Source: Xylogone sp. PMI_703
Lineage: Eukaryota; Ascomycota; Leotiomycetes
DNA: 64,000 bases
Direction: 5' to 3'
Assembly: GCA_021399445.1 (NCBI GenBank)
Contig: JAJTUQ010000001.1
Span: 4,278,001 to 4,342,000, forward strand
The notes beneath the pieces are model-generated. The model saw only the letters and a list, made by a program, of their open reading frames with translations. It ran no database searches and was not told the origin of the DNA. Position numbers and translations under genes: made by a program. Each line of letters opens with the position of its first letter. Within the stretch, counting starts at the first letter, position 1. This document shows positions 1-13,419 of the stretch, piece after piece.

Positions 1-3000
1 ACGAGCACGCTCATTGGGCGGTTGTGGAAGCAGCTCAAAGTTTGTGACGGACTTTGCGCCATGGCGAACGGAAGTACCGATACAATCATTACCGGTATCA
101 CCACCACCAATGACCACGACATGCTTATCCTTAGCAGATATGTATGAGCCATCGGCGAGTTCGGAATCGAGCAGTGACTTGGTGTTGCGGTGCAAGAATT
201 CCATCGCAAAATGGATACCCTCAAGATTGCGGCCCTTAATGGGCAAATCTCTTGCAACAGTAGCTCCAGTTGCAATCACAACAGCATCATGACTCGCCTT
301 CAAATCCGTGAGCTTGACGTCCTCTCCCACTGCAACACCGCATTTGAATGTGATACCCTCGGCAGCCATGAAGTCAGTTCGTCGTTTAACGATCTTCTTA
401 TCCAGCTTCATATTAGGAATGCCATACATAAGGAGACCACCTGGACGATCTGCCCTCTCGTAAACGGTTACTAGATGACCAGCTCTGTTAAGCTGGTCTG
501 CAGCGGCAAGTCCAGCAGGGCCCGAACCAATGATGGCAACGGTCTTTCCTGTACGTATCTTGGGTGGAGTCGGTATCATCCAACCCATGTCGAATCCTCG
601 ATCAATGATAGCGCACTCAATTGATTTAATTCCCACAGGGTCTTCATTTATACCAAGGACACAAGCACCTTCACAAGGTGCAGGACAGACACGTCCGGTG
701 AATTCAGGGAAATTGTTTGTCATTAGCAGCCTATTAAGGGCATCCCTCCACTGGCCTTGGAAGACCAATTCGTTCCATTTTGGAATGATATTGGAGATTG
801 GGCAACCTGTGTCAGACTGGCAGAATGGGACACCGCAATCCATGCATCGGGCAGACTGATATTTAAGCTCGTCTTCGTCAAGACGCTTGGAAAGTTCCGC
901 CCAGTCACGGACTCGGGTCTTAGAGGAGCGATATTTCTCGGAACGTCGCTGATATTTCATGAAGCCTCTAGTCTTATCGAGCACCAGAGAGCGTTTCTTC
1001 TCAGCGGCAGCATCGCCAATGGTTTCTTCGATATCTTGAAGGTCTGACTTCTTTTCTGCTGGCTTCTCCTTCTCTGAAGCAGGAGTTCCTGGAAGTAATG
1101 GAAGGGAAAATTCGGCACGCTTTGCCTCAGCCTCTTTGGCCTTTTCTTCCTCCAAAACACGCTTGTAATCGGTTGGCAGAATTTTAACAAAGTGAGAGAG
1201 AGCTCGGCTGAAATCTAGAAGTATGCGTGCGGCAAGTTCTGACCCAGTGTAGTGATGGTGATCCTCAATCAATCCACGTACAAAGGCGATTTCAGCTGGA
1301 TCCTCAAGACCAGACGCCTCAACCATCTCAGGGTTCAATTTAGACATGAAATCGCCTTTGAGGTCAAGAATATACGCAATACCACCGGACATACCAGCAG
1401 CGAAGTTACGACCAGTGTTTCCAAGGATGAGAACACGTCCACCAGTCATGTATTCGCAGCCGTGGTCACCAACACCTTCAACAACGGCGGTAGCACCAGA
1501 GTTCCGGACAGCAAACCGTTCAGCGGCGACACCACGGAAGAACACTGTACCACTCGTGGCACCGTACAAGCAGACATTTCCGACGATAACGTTCTCTTCC
1601 GCCTTGAAGACAGCAGTTCGAGGGGGATAGATAATCAGACGGCCACCCGATAGGCCCTTTCCAACATAGTCATTAGCATCACCCTCTAGCTCTAAGGTGA
1701 TTCCAGGCGCAAGGAATGCACCAAAAGATTGTCCAGCGGAACCCTTGATGTTCACGTGTACCGTGTCGGTTGGCAGACCTGCTTCACCATACCGCTTCGA
1801 GATTTGGTAGGAAAGAGAAGTGCCCATAGCTCGGTCAGTGTTGACTATGTCACACTCAATCCGGGATGGTAGGCCTTTGTCGAGAGTCAATTCAGCCTCG
1901 GAAATGAGCTTATTATCAAGTCTGACATAGAGACGATGATCTTGCTTCCTAACATTGAATGTGGCAACTCCAGGTCGAAGCTTGTGTGCTGGGGTGAGGA
2001 TCAGGGAAAGATCAATGTTTTGAGTCTTATTTGTTCGAAGATCGTCTCGAACACGTAGGGCCTCAGCATGGCCCACCATTTCATTAATGGTTCTGAATCC
2101 AAGTTTGGCCATGATAGCTCTCAACTCATTGGCAACATAGTAGAAGAAGTTGATAACATGCTCTGGTGTTCCCTGGAATTTCTTTCTAAGCTCTGGATCT
2201 TGCGTTGCAATACCGACTGGGCAGGTATTTAAGTGGCACTTGCGCATCATGATACATCCCATAGCAATGAGAGGGGTGGTTGCAAAACCCCACTCCTCAG
2301 CACCAAGCAAACAAGCAATCGCAACATCACGGCCAGTACGCAACTGACCATCAGTCTGAACGACCACACGACCTCTAAGATCGTTAAGGACCAAGGTTTG
2401 ATGTGTCTCGGCAAGACCAAGTTCCCATGGGAGACCAGCATACTTGATACCAGTCCAGCGAGAAGCACCAGTTCCACCATCATGTCCGGAAATCAAGATA
2501 TGGTCAGCTTTGGCCTTTGCAACTCCGGAGGCAACGATACCCACACCCGTCTCTGAGACGAGCTTCACTGAAACTCGTGCGCGTGGATTAGAGCACTTCA
2601 GATCGTAGATTAACTGCTTCAAATCCTCAATAGAGTAGATATCGTGATGGGGAGGTGGGGAGATAAGACCCACTCCCGGAGTAGAATGACGAGTTCGTGC
2701 AATTGACTTGGAAACTTTGTGGCCAGGAAGCTCACCACCCTCTCCAGGCTTGGCGCCTTGAGCCATCTTGATCTGGAGTTCGTCGGAATCAGCCAGGTAG
2801 TTAGATGTGACTCCAAATCGTCCAGAAGCGACCTGCTTGATGGCCGATCTCATGGTGTCACCATTTGGCATTCTCTGTGAACGTTCTGGATCTTCACCAC
2901 CTTCACCGGTGTTTGATTTACCACCTAGACGATTCATAGCTACAGCAAGTGTAGAGTGAGATTCCATTGAGATTGAGCCATATGACATGGCACCGGTGCA

Positions 3001-6000
3001 GAATCTTCGCACAATCTCGGTCCATGGCTCGACTTGGTCAATAGGTACTGGAGTAGCTTCATCAAACTTGAAGTCGAGAAGACCTCTAAGAGTACAGTTC
3101 TTGATCTGCTCGTACTCGGAAAGAGAGTATGCTTCGTATGATTTGTCGTTCTTCGTCCTGACGGCATCCTGAATATTGGCGATAGAAACGGGGTCATTTA
3201 TGTGTGCCTCTCCTCCGTCACGCCAGTGGTACTCACCGGATTCAGCGAGACCTGGGACACTGACAGTGTATCGCGAAGGGAAACCCTTCTCATGGAACCG
3301 GAAAGCATCCTCTGCAATGAGCTCAAATGTTATACCCTTGATCCTGGTTGCTGTACCCTTGAAGCATCGATCAACGACAGAATCATCAATACCAAGAGCC
3401 TCAAAAATTTGGGCACCCTTGTAACTTGCTAGAGTGGAGATACCCATTTTACTCATGACTTTAAGAATACCTCCATCTGCAGAATACTTGTAGTTGCGGA
3501 TGAGGGCGTCGTCGCTCAGTTTCTTTCGGATCAAGCCCTCGCGGTTAAGCTTTAGAATGCACTCCATAGCAAGATATGGGTTGATTGCGTCTGCACCGTA
3601 ACCAACAAGGACACACATGTGGTGCACCTCACGGGCTTCTGCAGTCTCGACAACTAGCGCTGCTAGCGATCGCCATTTGTTGGTGACGAGATGGTGATGG
3701 ACCATGGCAGAGGCGAGGAGAGTCGAAACAGGGACCCTGTCAGCAGAGGTTGCACGGTCAGAGAGGATGATTATGCGGTCTTTGTTTCTAATGGCAGCAG
3801 TGGCTTGATCACAGATCTCATCAAGGTGCCTTATATATCCTTCCACGCCTTCAGACTTGGGGAAAGTCAAATCAATGACCTTGACAGTCCACTTCGGGTG
3901 TAGTTTGTCAATGTTCTTCAGGGCATTGAACTCCGGGATAGAGAGAACGGGGGTTGGGAGTAATAGTCTTTCGCACTGAGAAGAATCCATTTCGAGCAAG
4001 TTGCCTTGAGGTCCAATGTAACACTCTAGCGACATAACAATTGCCTCACGGATTGGATCGATAGGTGGGTTGGTAACTTGAGCGAAAAGCTGTCTGAAGT
4101 ACTCATACAGCAAACGTGGAGCTGGGGTAAGACATGCGAGAGGGGCATCATTACCCATAGAACCAAGTGCTTCCTTTTCATCTGACGCCATAGGTCCCAG
4201 GAGCAAGCTGACCTGCTCAAATGAATAGCCAAATGCACGAAGCAAAGGATCTTCCTGGATGGGAAACTCGTCGGGCTTTGGAGCCAAGTTTACGGAGCCA
4301 GAGTTCATAAGGTCTTCGTGTATCTTAGGAAGAGATATAAGCTCCTTCTGAAGCCATGACTTGAAATCTTGACGATGGGCAACGGTGCTTTTCAGCTCAG
4401 CATCATCAATGATGCGGCCAGCCAACGTATCGACGAGGAGCATTTTTCCGGGTTGAAGTCTGCCCTTCAACACCACTCTCTCGGGGTCCACTGGGATCGT
4501 ACCAACTTCAGAAGCACAGATTATCCTATCATCATCCATAACGTAGTAACGGCAAGGCCGCAGACCGTTTCGGTCAAGATTGGCACCGCAGTATCGTCCG
4601 TCAGCGAAGGTGAAAAGGGCCGGACCATCCCATGGTTCCATCTGGCAAGCAGCCCATTCATAGAAAGCTGCCTTAGCCGGGTCCATGGCAGGATTATCTT
4701 GCCATGCTTCTGGCACCATGAGCATAACAGCTTCGGGTAGCGACAGAACGCCGTTGACAGTCAGCAGCTCCAGAACATTGTCGAAGGCAGCTGAATCAGA
4801 TCCACCATCTTCCACAATTGGGTAGAGCGACTCAAGGTCGTCGCCAAAGATGTCTGATTGCATGACACCCTCTCGGGCGCGCATCCAGTTTTTGTTACCC
4901 CGGAGAGTGTTAATTTCACCTAGTTTAGAGGGTCAGCTGAGATCAGTCTAGAAAATAGTAAAGGGGAGGTCCCTACCATTGTGTGCTGCCCACCGCAAGG
5001 GCTGGGCACGATCCCAAGATGGGAAAGTGTTGGTGGAGAAACGAGAGTGTACGAGAGCAAAGTGTGCTTCGTAATCGGCGTTTACCAGATCATAGTAGTA
5101 TTGGTAGACCTGAACAGGTGCCAACTGTCCCTTGTAGACAATGTTCTTGTTGGAGAGGGAGCAAAGGTAGAACCAATTGTGCAAGCCAATGGTGTGAGTG
5201 GCACGCTTTCGTAATACGTAGAGCTGTCGCTCAAAATGTCTCTCGTCAAATTTCTCGGGGTCGGTGATCTCTGGCGCATTGCCAGTTCCGTATGCGGATG
5301 CTAGAACCACGAATGGCTGCAAGATGATGGGTTCTCGAGAAGCAGCAGCAGGTCCAAGGAGCGTAGAATCCTTAGGAGGCTCTCGCCATCCTAAAACTCT
5401 CAGGCCCAATGACCGTGCAATTTCTTCCAGCTGCGCCTTCGATTCATGCAAAGTCTCTTCGTCTGGCTTAAAGAAGAGATTACCCACCGCATACTGGCCT
5501 GCTGGTGGCAGCTTTATATCTGTCTCTCGTTCGAAATTCTTCACAAAGAACTTGTGAGGGATCGAGGTCATGACACCAGCACCATCACCGTCTCGTGCAT
5601 CAGAACCCACTGCACCACGATGGGTCATGTTACACAGTAAGTTTCGAGCTGTAAGAGACAAAGCAGTTAGCATGGTCAGGCTCATCAGATATATACACCT
5701 AGAGCTGCCGACTTACCATCGCTCACAATTTTATGACTTGCTTTGCCCTTTATGTGGCTTTGTGTAAAAGTTAGTCTCATCATGATGTACAAGACATGTG
5801 GTGCCTGAAACAGGAACCAAGGGATTAACTTACCAAGCAAAGCCAACTCCACAAGCATCTTTCTCTAAGCTTGGATCATACAATCCTCTATATTAGGTGT
5901 CAGATATAAATTCCAATTGAAGAGGCTGAGAGAGGTTGAAGAGAGAGGCAACTTACTGCTTCACCGGAAGAGCACCAGCCCAGGATCCATTTCCGTTGGT

Positions 6001-6069
6001 CTGATACTCATAAGGATGGTATTCGTCTTCAATATTGGTGTCCCGGTCGTCAAACTCTCCTCGTCCCAT
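1..6069 (-). CDS. GLT1: Glutamate synthase (GOGAT), fused large and small domains; 3' end beyond window
   Basis: Converts glutamine and 2-oxoglutarate to two glutamates using NAD(P)H, in the ammonia-assimilation cycle. Exons read on the minus strand: 6069-5957, 5887-5834, 5757-5717, 5648-4977 and 4919 to the left edge, with introns of 57-76 nt; frames join exactly. About 1,930 residues are present of the roughly 2,100-2,200 usual for fungi. Residues 1-49 look like a propeptide before the class II amidotransferase nucleophile Cys50 (ACGVGFAC). The glutaminase domain follows ([17 protein letters not shown]), then central and FMN synthase domains with the 3Fe-4S motif [13 protein letters not shown] near 2215-2260. 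After that comes the small-subunit-like part with CMDCGVPFC (about 790-850) and a dinucleotide-binding GSGPAG near 500-530. The C-terminal tail is off the window. Cofactor choice (NADH or NADPH) cannot be read from sequence by eye. Confidence 0.96.
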
Positions 6070-6817
6070 GGCGAGGAGGCCGGCTGGAACTCTTGAAAAA
6101 TGTGTTGAGGCGTGTGACAGATTTGCAGGGCACTTTTAGGCTCCTAAATACACTATTGTTGGATCTCAGGTCAGCACTTTTGCAATGTTTTACAAAATTT
6201 ATCTTTTCTTTTATCTTTTGCTTTTTTAAGAAAAAGATGATAGAAGAATTAGAATTCGGAAGCAAAATTTAGGAAATGTTGTAACGAGAATTCGGATTTG
6301 GTCTGGGGGTGGTGGAAGGGCAGGGAAGCACTAATTTTCCTGCATGTGAAGAGAGCGCCAATTGACGAGGGGCAGCAGCTCCCCGCACTGGGACTTCCGC
6401 GCGAGAGCAAGCTCTACTACCTGAACCGGAATGAGGTCAGATAGGCGGTAATCGCCACGGTAGTGATGTCAATACCACTGAGAGCTCTGTGGTAACCACT
6501 GTGCTGCCCTCCTTTCTAACTCTGCTCTTGCTCACGATTGCTGGAGCCGTGCTGATTTGTTGGGTGGTGGGCGGCGGGCTGCTGGGCAGCTGCTGCGCAA
6601 TGATGTATTCGGTCGTGCGCGCTGGGTGATAACCGTGCTTTCCAGCGATACAGCGATTGGCGGCGAGGGAGCCTCAACCAATGGCGGGGAGAGAAGATAT
6701 GCGAGCTGGGAGGACGCAGAGGAAGAGCAATATACTCACGTTTAAGAAGCACCTTTTTTTCAGGGCAGGCAGTGCGAGAGCAGGCGAGGGTGTATCCAGG
6801 TCTGTCAAGATCGAGAG

Positions 6818-6871
6818 GGAGGTAAAAGAAGAAGAAGAGGAGAGAGAGAAGGAGGGAGGGCAAGAGGATGT
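6818..6871 (-). promoter_or_regulatory. CT-rich tract upstream of GLT1
   Basis: The plus strand is almost pure purine here (ggaggtaaaagaagaagaag onward), so the GLT1 coding strand is pyrimidine-rich, about 750 bp upstream of the ATG. CT-rich tracts near transcription starts are common in filamentous fungal promoters. The transcription start itself is not visible. Confidence 0.3.
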
Positions 6872-7715
6872 CGACAGAAATTTCAAGCCATTTATTTCTC
6901 GGAGGGCCATCGCCCTCTAGTGGTGAGAGGTGGGCGTGAGGTTGCGGTTTGGTCTGGGAAGTGGGGAAAGATCTTAGCCTGAGCCTGAAGGTTTGAACCT
7001 GGACGGGTTTCCGCCGCGCGCGCCAGGCTTGGGCCAGTGTTCGTTTTGCTGATGGCGCCAGCAGCCAGCGGCAGCCAGCGAAACACCGCAGGGACCAGAT
7101 CCATCCAGCCTCGGGTGCAGAGCACCGGAGCTGCTCTTGAGCGCGTTGAATCATCCTCATTACAAAGTACTAGGTACTTGCGCAGTACAGTACAGTGCCC
7201 GTACACAGCACTCAGCACATCTACTCCAGCTACCGTCCACACATAAAGTGGCGCCGGTAGATCAGGCCAGGCGACATGGTGTTCTGGCACTGGACAACGG
7301 TGGTCAATCCGTGCGATTGGACTTTCTCCCACTTCTACAAAAGAGTACGTACGCCTGTGATTCATCATTTGTCCCAACACTGGTACGCAAAAGGACAGAG
7401 GTATGCTGCTCCCCTCCGAGTTCTCAGGACTCCGCGGTAGTCCAGCGCTAGAGAGCCAGGAGCAGTAGCAGCAGCAAACCATTCGCACACCCTGGCTCGT
7501 GGGCTCCTGGCAAGGCTACGGCAGTGGCGGTAGTTCAGAGCACTGCTGCACTTGGTACGGTACTAGACTCTCCGATCTCGTCCTCTGGCTGCACCGTAAG
7601 ACTGTTCTGGCGGCTTCATGAGAAGTAAGAGAGGTACGGGTGATAGAGCATTTGCATGCAATTCTGCCGGTGCTCGTTTGCCATTGACATTGACATTAGC
7701 TGTAAACTGCATCCC

Positions 7716-7737
7716 TTCTTCTTCTTCTTCCTCCTCC
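7716..7737. repeat. TTC/TCC simple repeat
   Basis: A run of TTC units followed by TCC units, inside the GLT1-APC15 interval. Ordinary low-complexity DNA. Confidence 0.8.
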
Positions 7738-10700
7738 GTCACCCCTCTCAATTCTCCCTTCGCCCTTGCGAGCCTCCCGTTAACTCAGTACCATATCTAT
7801 ATCTCCACATACAGTTATCAAATCCACGGCAATCGTGAGTGTTGTACAGGTCCATAACAGTCCAGGTATCTCTCTCGAGAGCACTAGTACTGTCCTTTGT
7901 GAGGATCACTCCGCGGTCAACTAATCCATCTGGGTCTTGGTTTTGTGCTAAAACGTCCAAGATGTCGAGGCTCGGCAATTACTGCTGGCCCCTCGCTGAG
8001 AGAGAAGGGATGTTGCTAGCCCACAGGGGGTTGGGTGATGCTGCAGGTCGCCCAGCAGCAGCCTCGGAAATCTTGAACCCCACACTCGAATATTGACTTC
8101 TGCATAGTCGTGCAGGCAACCAGCAACCAGCAAGCTTACATGATATGCCTGTCGTGCTTGGTCAAGGCCAGGGGCCCCCCGTATGGCTGCGTCGAGAAAA
8201 GTACGACATCTTCGGTGCGTGCAGGCGTTTGTTTGCGTGGGTGGACACACTGGCATGCTGCTACGAAAGTAAGTTCTAAGAGCTTTCTCTCTGAACTCGC
8301 CAATCACAGCCGACGAATCGTGCCCCAGGCTACCAGCCATGCTGATATCCCCGCGGACGGCCCTGAGCCCGGCTTGCTTGATTGGGAGATTGATGCTTCA
8401 CAGATGTTCACTGTACTGCGCAGCTCTGATGATTGCCCTTTCTGTTCGCCTTGTGCTGTGACTTACAGTACCATGTACTTTCCCTACCTCTGTCTCTCTA
8501 CTGTATATCCTCCTACAGCTCTGTACCGTGCCGTTGCAGATGCAGAACCACTGTCTTCTGCTGGCCTCTATCATCTGCCGTCCTGCGTCTCAAGAAACGC
8601 TGATCACCGCACCTGGTGGCAAAAAGGGCCTACGACAGCTGCAAAAGGGAAGAAAATTTTCTGCTTTCCAAGCCAGTGCGGCAGGACTCTGGAATTACCA
8701 GTACTGTAACGCCGGTAGCACCATGTAATGGCACCACTGGTGGACAAAAGCAGTAGACATGGCACGGTGGCAGCAGGAAGAGCGCAGCTGGAGCAGCAAG
8801 CAGCTCGCTCCGTATAATCCTCTTGCACCACAGGCGATTTGCAGGCCTGCGAGACGGGACCATGGCATGCAGTGGGGGCCCGAGGCCGATATCGCCCGTC
8901 CCTCTCGCGCGTTCGGTGTCGCTGGTCAAATCCATTCCTTAGTTTCGATTTGCGATGGACCATCGTCTCTTTCTGCCTCTGGCGCTTGCTGCTCGCTGCT
9001 ACGTAGCACGAGGGTGAAAGCACGGCGCTGGTGTGGTGGGCGCCTAGGTGGACTCAGTGGGGACTTGGGGTCTCCAGCCTGCCGGACCACTCAGACGGGA
9101 CCCAATGGTCAAAATCCCGTTGCTGGACCAGAAAGACTGTGAGATTTACTGTGTACAAGAACCTTTTTCTCATCGGATTGCCCTGGGCGGCGCGGATCCT
9201 AGGCCAGTCTCCCTCCACTTGCAGCTCACCATGCGTCTACTGGATCAGGCTGTCATGGTTCCTCCCCTCGCTCCCCTCCACTACCGCATCCCATACCCCC
9301 CTCCAGGCCAGAAAGAAGCATGCTGCTGATGCGACGCTGCATCTGGAAGTCGCCGGGGCATGCAGCAGTTCCTTCAAGTGGCTGCTGCGTAGACAGTGCG
9401 TACACTGTACTCTGCGGAGTGCTCTCCTCTAGGTGCAATAGCATGTGCCTGCTTACTGACTCTCTTTTGCCCTGACCTCCACGATGTAATTCGGGATTTC
9501 TTGCTTCGACAGACTTCGTGATCTGGTACATACGTTACAGTTTAATATCTGCCTGCAGCAATGGGGGGCCTTGGCCTCGTACCTTGGGCCAAGGTGCAGC
9601 GTGGGTAATCATTAATTTTTCAACTACCTCTGTACCCAAGGGAGGGAGGTTGATATGGTACTCGTAATCCACAGGTATTGTGTACCAACAGTATCAGAAC
9701 TGCACATCTTGGAGAGCCCCAGACGGGACAGCACCAAGGAGATGCCCCAAAGAAATTGGGAGTGTTTGGCTCCGGTAGCTCTTGCCGTGTCTTGCTACAG
9801 GCTGATCTCTCGTACGAATAAATATTTGCAAGCACAGCATTGCTACTGGCTGGCCGAATCCTCGCGTGTCCGATCGCTCTTTGCTCTCCTCCGAATCTCT
9901 GGTGTTGTGTGATGGCCAAGCCATGATTGGTGGCTACGAGCAGCGCCGTGGATAAATGCCAGACAACGGTTGCCCAGGGCAGCTGGTGGTCCCTGCGCAC
10001 CTTACAGTCGATGAATCGACACATGAAATTCACCGGGCTCGCCTGCAGCCAATCAGCGCGGGTGGATTAAGAAAGATAGAGTAACATACCCCTCCATAGC
10101 TGCGGGAGCGATGTTCGCGCTCGTGCTCGCCCTTGCCCTTGCCCTCAGTGGGCTGGAAACCCTGGCGTTCCGCCCCACGTCATCGAGGGGGACCCCCAAA
10201 AGTTCAGCAGCAACAAAAGAAATAGGGCCGCCGAAAACACCAAGGCTTGCTGCTGTACCACCATCCCCAGCAGAAGGCTGGTGGTGCAGCAGGTATTTCC
10301 CCCATCTTCTCTCTCCAGTCACGGCTGCACTGCAACACGGCTGCGGTTCTGACGATGCGCACCGGATGGCCGGACGAGGCTGGTCCGGTCTGTCTCTGAC
10401 CTGGATTGCTGTGGAATTTATTGCGTGCTACGTGCCGCAAGTCCTAGCTGGAGGGGCTGCCATGGTTGTTTCTGGGTTGGCAAAGCGCCCGTCATGGGTG
10501 AGCGTGGGATGCGGGCGGTGGTTCCATAGCAGAGAAGTAATCAGGTGAATATATACGGCAGCGTGTGAAGGCCGCACGATGCTGTACAGTACAGTATACA
10601 CATGCTCCGTACAGCGAGAAACCGCCTAACTGTTCGAACGCTGGCGCTGCGACGGCCCAATTTGTTCTCACTGCGCGAACGAGAGAAAATATCCCACTGC

Positions 10701-11239
10701 AACTATGCACGCTTGCTGCCGGCCTCAATTCGCCTGTGCTTCAACGAGAATGGGTCTTGTTGCGAAGTCGCAGGTGTCCCTCGTTCATCTTGTCCATGCT
10801 GGTTGCAATATTGGATGCCTCTGCACTTGAGTCGGAGCGGGGCACGAGGATGCAGAGCACAGCGAGCGACATCGCAGCAACGGGAGACGCTCGCCCGTGA
10901 GTAAATGACATAAAAAGATGACAGCGCTGTGTGGAATAAGCATGGCCGAACGACGGAGACGAGAAGGAGGAAAAAAAGCTTCCTAACCGTAGGAGGGAAA
11001 ATGGAGACACTCCTCCTCGGCCTTACGCGACAAATAATAAATGAGACGATGCGTGTGTTTGGCAGAGCAAGCAAAACGTGAGGCTGACCAAACCAACCAC
11101 AGGCATTGGCGAGGCTGCGCCAGCTGTCGCCTCGCGTTTCGCGCACAAACAAAGCTGCTTGGGGGGCAAGCAAGAGATCGCACCCTCTCACCAGCAACAC
11201 ATTAGTTTGCAAAGGCCACGGCACCATTAGACATGCCAC

Positions 11240-12350
11240 ATGTTGTCTCTACCCAGCCTTGCCCCTCGTGATGTAAGTCTGGCTGCACTCCTTGCACTTC
11301 CGCTGTTTTAGCCGGGCAACGCTCAACTCGCGATAGTCATACACGTTATGGTATAAATCATCACATAGCGCCAATGACGCTTCTCTCCATTCGGAATCTG
11401 CATCGAGCTCCTTCGAGGGATCGGCCACAAATGGCCATCCAAGCCAGCCGAATGGCTCGCATCCCCATCGGCGTCACCAGGCGCTGCATCGCTCTCCATT
11501 AGCCCGACTGTGTCTGGACGAGGAGTACATGGAACGAAGGAAACACAATGTGCAGGATTTTGGCACAATGTGGATCAAACCACCTGGGATTCCCAAATCC
11601 TTGCACCAACTCCGCGAAGAGAAGCGTGAAATGGAGGAGCATCAAGAAGCAATGAGGCGGGAGGCTCTCGCCCAAGAACTAGCCGAAGCTGCAGCTGCAG
11701 CTGAAGGCGCTGGTGACATGGAGATGGGTGAGCTTGGAGAAGCGCCAGAGGAAGCCAGAGATCTGGATGATGATGTTCCAGAAGCTGAGACGACTCGGTT
11801 GGATTCGGATTCGCTTGACTCGGACAGCTCAGATGATGAAGACGAAGAAGAGGATGAAGAGGATGATGACGAAGTAGACCAAGCACCGAGAACTGCTCTT
11901 GGGTCAAGAATGCCGGATGATGTCTATCGAGAAGCCTTAGCTCGAGGAGAGGATGTCAGACCCGCGAGATTTGGGGATGATACTGGCTCAGTCGCCGATG
12001 ATGCCGATCAATCCCATATGCTGCAGGAAGAAGACCTCCTTCATGCTGGTGGAGATCATCAAGGTGATTTGGACATGGACATGGGTGTGGATCTAGACGC
12101 AGACATACCGGATGCAGACGAAGATATTGGCGGGTATGAACACACTGATACTGAAGCTGAGTTGTCTACTAGTGATGAAGAAGACAGCATAGATGCCGGT
12201 GATCTATCTCAAATTCATCCGGCAGCTATCAGCATGGTCAGAAGTGATGGAACACAAAACAGCCTGGACCTGGAGGGTTTAATGGCTCGCGATTCAAGCA
12301 GCCAGATTGGCAGCAGTCCCGAACAGAGGTTTGTACGTCGGCATGGATAA
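11240..12350 (+). CDS. APC15: Anaphase-promoting complex subunit Apc15 (Mnd2)
   Basis: Subunit of the APC/C ubiquitin ligase, with roles in mitotic-checkpoint release and meiosis. Two exons: 11240-11272 (11 codons, MLSLPSLAPRD) and 11337-12350, joined in phase 0 across a 64-nt intron (GTAAGT...TAG). The product is 348 aa. The family signature is clear: the N-terminal MLSLP..PRDS..LWY stretch continues across the splice, then RRKHNVQDFGTMWIKPPG and IPKSLHQLREEKREMEEHQE, which match ascomycete Apc15. The C-terminal two thirds are very acidic and low-complexity (Asp/Glu runs around residues 155-185). Without the tiny first exon a predictor would start at an internal Met at 11529 and lose 75 residues. 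It is divergent from GLT1; the distance to the ATG is over 5 kb. Confidence 0.88.
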
Positions 12351-12589
12351 AAATCAAAAGAATAGCACTTTCTATGCATCAAACTGAAAGTTATCGGTAA
12401 TATACAATATATTAATAATATTCGTATTAAAACAATCGTACCTGCTCCGCAACGTATAAATCTATCTTGTTAACAAATGCAGAAACGCCTGAAAACCATT
12501 CCACCGTATTTTTTCTTCTCTTCCCATGCGGTATCAATTCATGTACATATATGCATTGCACATCCCGAAAATATCCATCTACTTTCGTG

Positions 12590-13419
12590 TCAAAACGCCC
12601 AGACGTAGAAGAACAGGAAGATGACCGCCGCAAAGAACCCAAGCCAAACCTTCCAGCCAACCCCAGTTCTCTCGGCCATTAGCAACATCCTGTTCATCGT
12701 ACCGCGTAACCTGACCCTAGTGTTTTCGAATGATTCGTTCATTTTCTCCGCCAAAGCTGAAGATTCCCGGATTTCATCTCCAATGGCTATGGACATCTAC
12801 ACAGAACCCCCCTAATCAGTACGCTGCAGCGGATTCAAATTGGGTTTGCCTTGCGCTTACATCTTTAAGCTGCCTCACTTTACCCATAATACCTTCCACC
12901 TGGCTATCATTCTGGCTCTCCAGCTCATTAAGAACCGCATCGCTATATTGCCCCCTACCAACAACACATTCATCGTCAGTCTCCAACTATAGGTTTTCCT
13001 CAACAGCGACAGGTTACCCACTTTGAATTGGGAGTAGCCGGCCGGTAACTACTAGCACCAGGTCCTAATCCCCCAAGTCCGTTTGAAGATCCAGAGTATC
13101 CATATCCTCCTCCGTAGCCCCCTACCCGACTAGGACTCGAGCTCAGATTGCGATTCCGCTCGTTCACACCACCGTTATAATCCCCGAAAAGCGCGCTGCG
13201 CGGATCGCGCTGGTGGAGATTTGAGCTTCCGAACCTAGATAGAAGGCGAAGATTTAGCTGGTGCCCAATTAAGTGATGTGTTTAATCCATAAGACGAGGA
13301 GGCAAATTGTTGCTCGGTGTATATTTATCTCCCTCAGATTCCGTAAGAAATCAATGGAAGAATTGAAAGTATGCTACATATTGGGGAAGGGGAAATATGC
13401 GATCTCACCTGGAAGCCAT
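12590..13419 (-). CDS. BET1: ER-Golgi SNARE Bet1
   Basis: Tail-anchored Qc-SNARE for ER-to-Golgi vesicle fusion. Four exons on minus: 13419-13409 (only 11 nt, ATGGCTTCCAG), 13234-13022, 12954-12861, 12796-12590; introns are 174, 67 and 64 nt. The product is 174 aa. The N-terminal half is Gly/Ser/Tyr-rich (VGGYGGGYGYSG). The SNARE helix runs from about residue 80 (GQYSDAVLNELESQNDSQVE) through IGDEIRESSALAEKMNESFE to about 145. A C-terminal membrane anchor follows (VWLGFFAAVIFLFFYVWAF). The second intron uses donor GTGGGT, chosen because it alone keeps the frame into KGQYSDAVL. The 11-nt first exon is inferred from MASRFGSSNL continuity; an upstream alternative cannot be excluded. Confidence 0.9.

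Larger units (their letters stand above)
6070..11239. other. Gene-free interval between divergent GLT1 and APC15
   Basis: No recognisable gene. It must hold the promoters and 5' leaders of both divergent neighbours. Open frames here (for example 199 codons at 8110-8709 on plus, 198 at 6892-7488 on minus) overlap one another on both strands, carry no family motif and look like chance frames in GC-rich DNA. A purine tract on plus (CT-rich on the GLT1 coding strand) lies at about 6820-6870. A TTC run is at 7716-7737. GTACAGTAC-like motifs recur near 7180-7200, 8405-8525, 8700 and 10580-10600. Confidence 0.7.

Noticed and set aside
6516..7488. Minus frames of 214 and 198 codons upstream of GLT1
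   Set aside because: They overlap each other, are rich in Arg/Ser/Pro from GC-rich DNA, contain the purine tract and lack any family motif; more likely leader/promoter DNA.
10111..10548. 145-codon plus frame with a hydrophobic start resembling a signal peptide (MFALVLALALALSGLE)
   Set aside because: Low-complexity leucine/alanine codons from a repeated GC-rich word; overlaps other frames on the opposite strand, no conserved features. Kept only as part of the gene-free interval.
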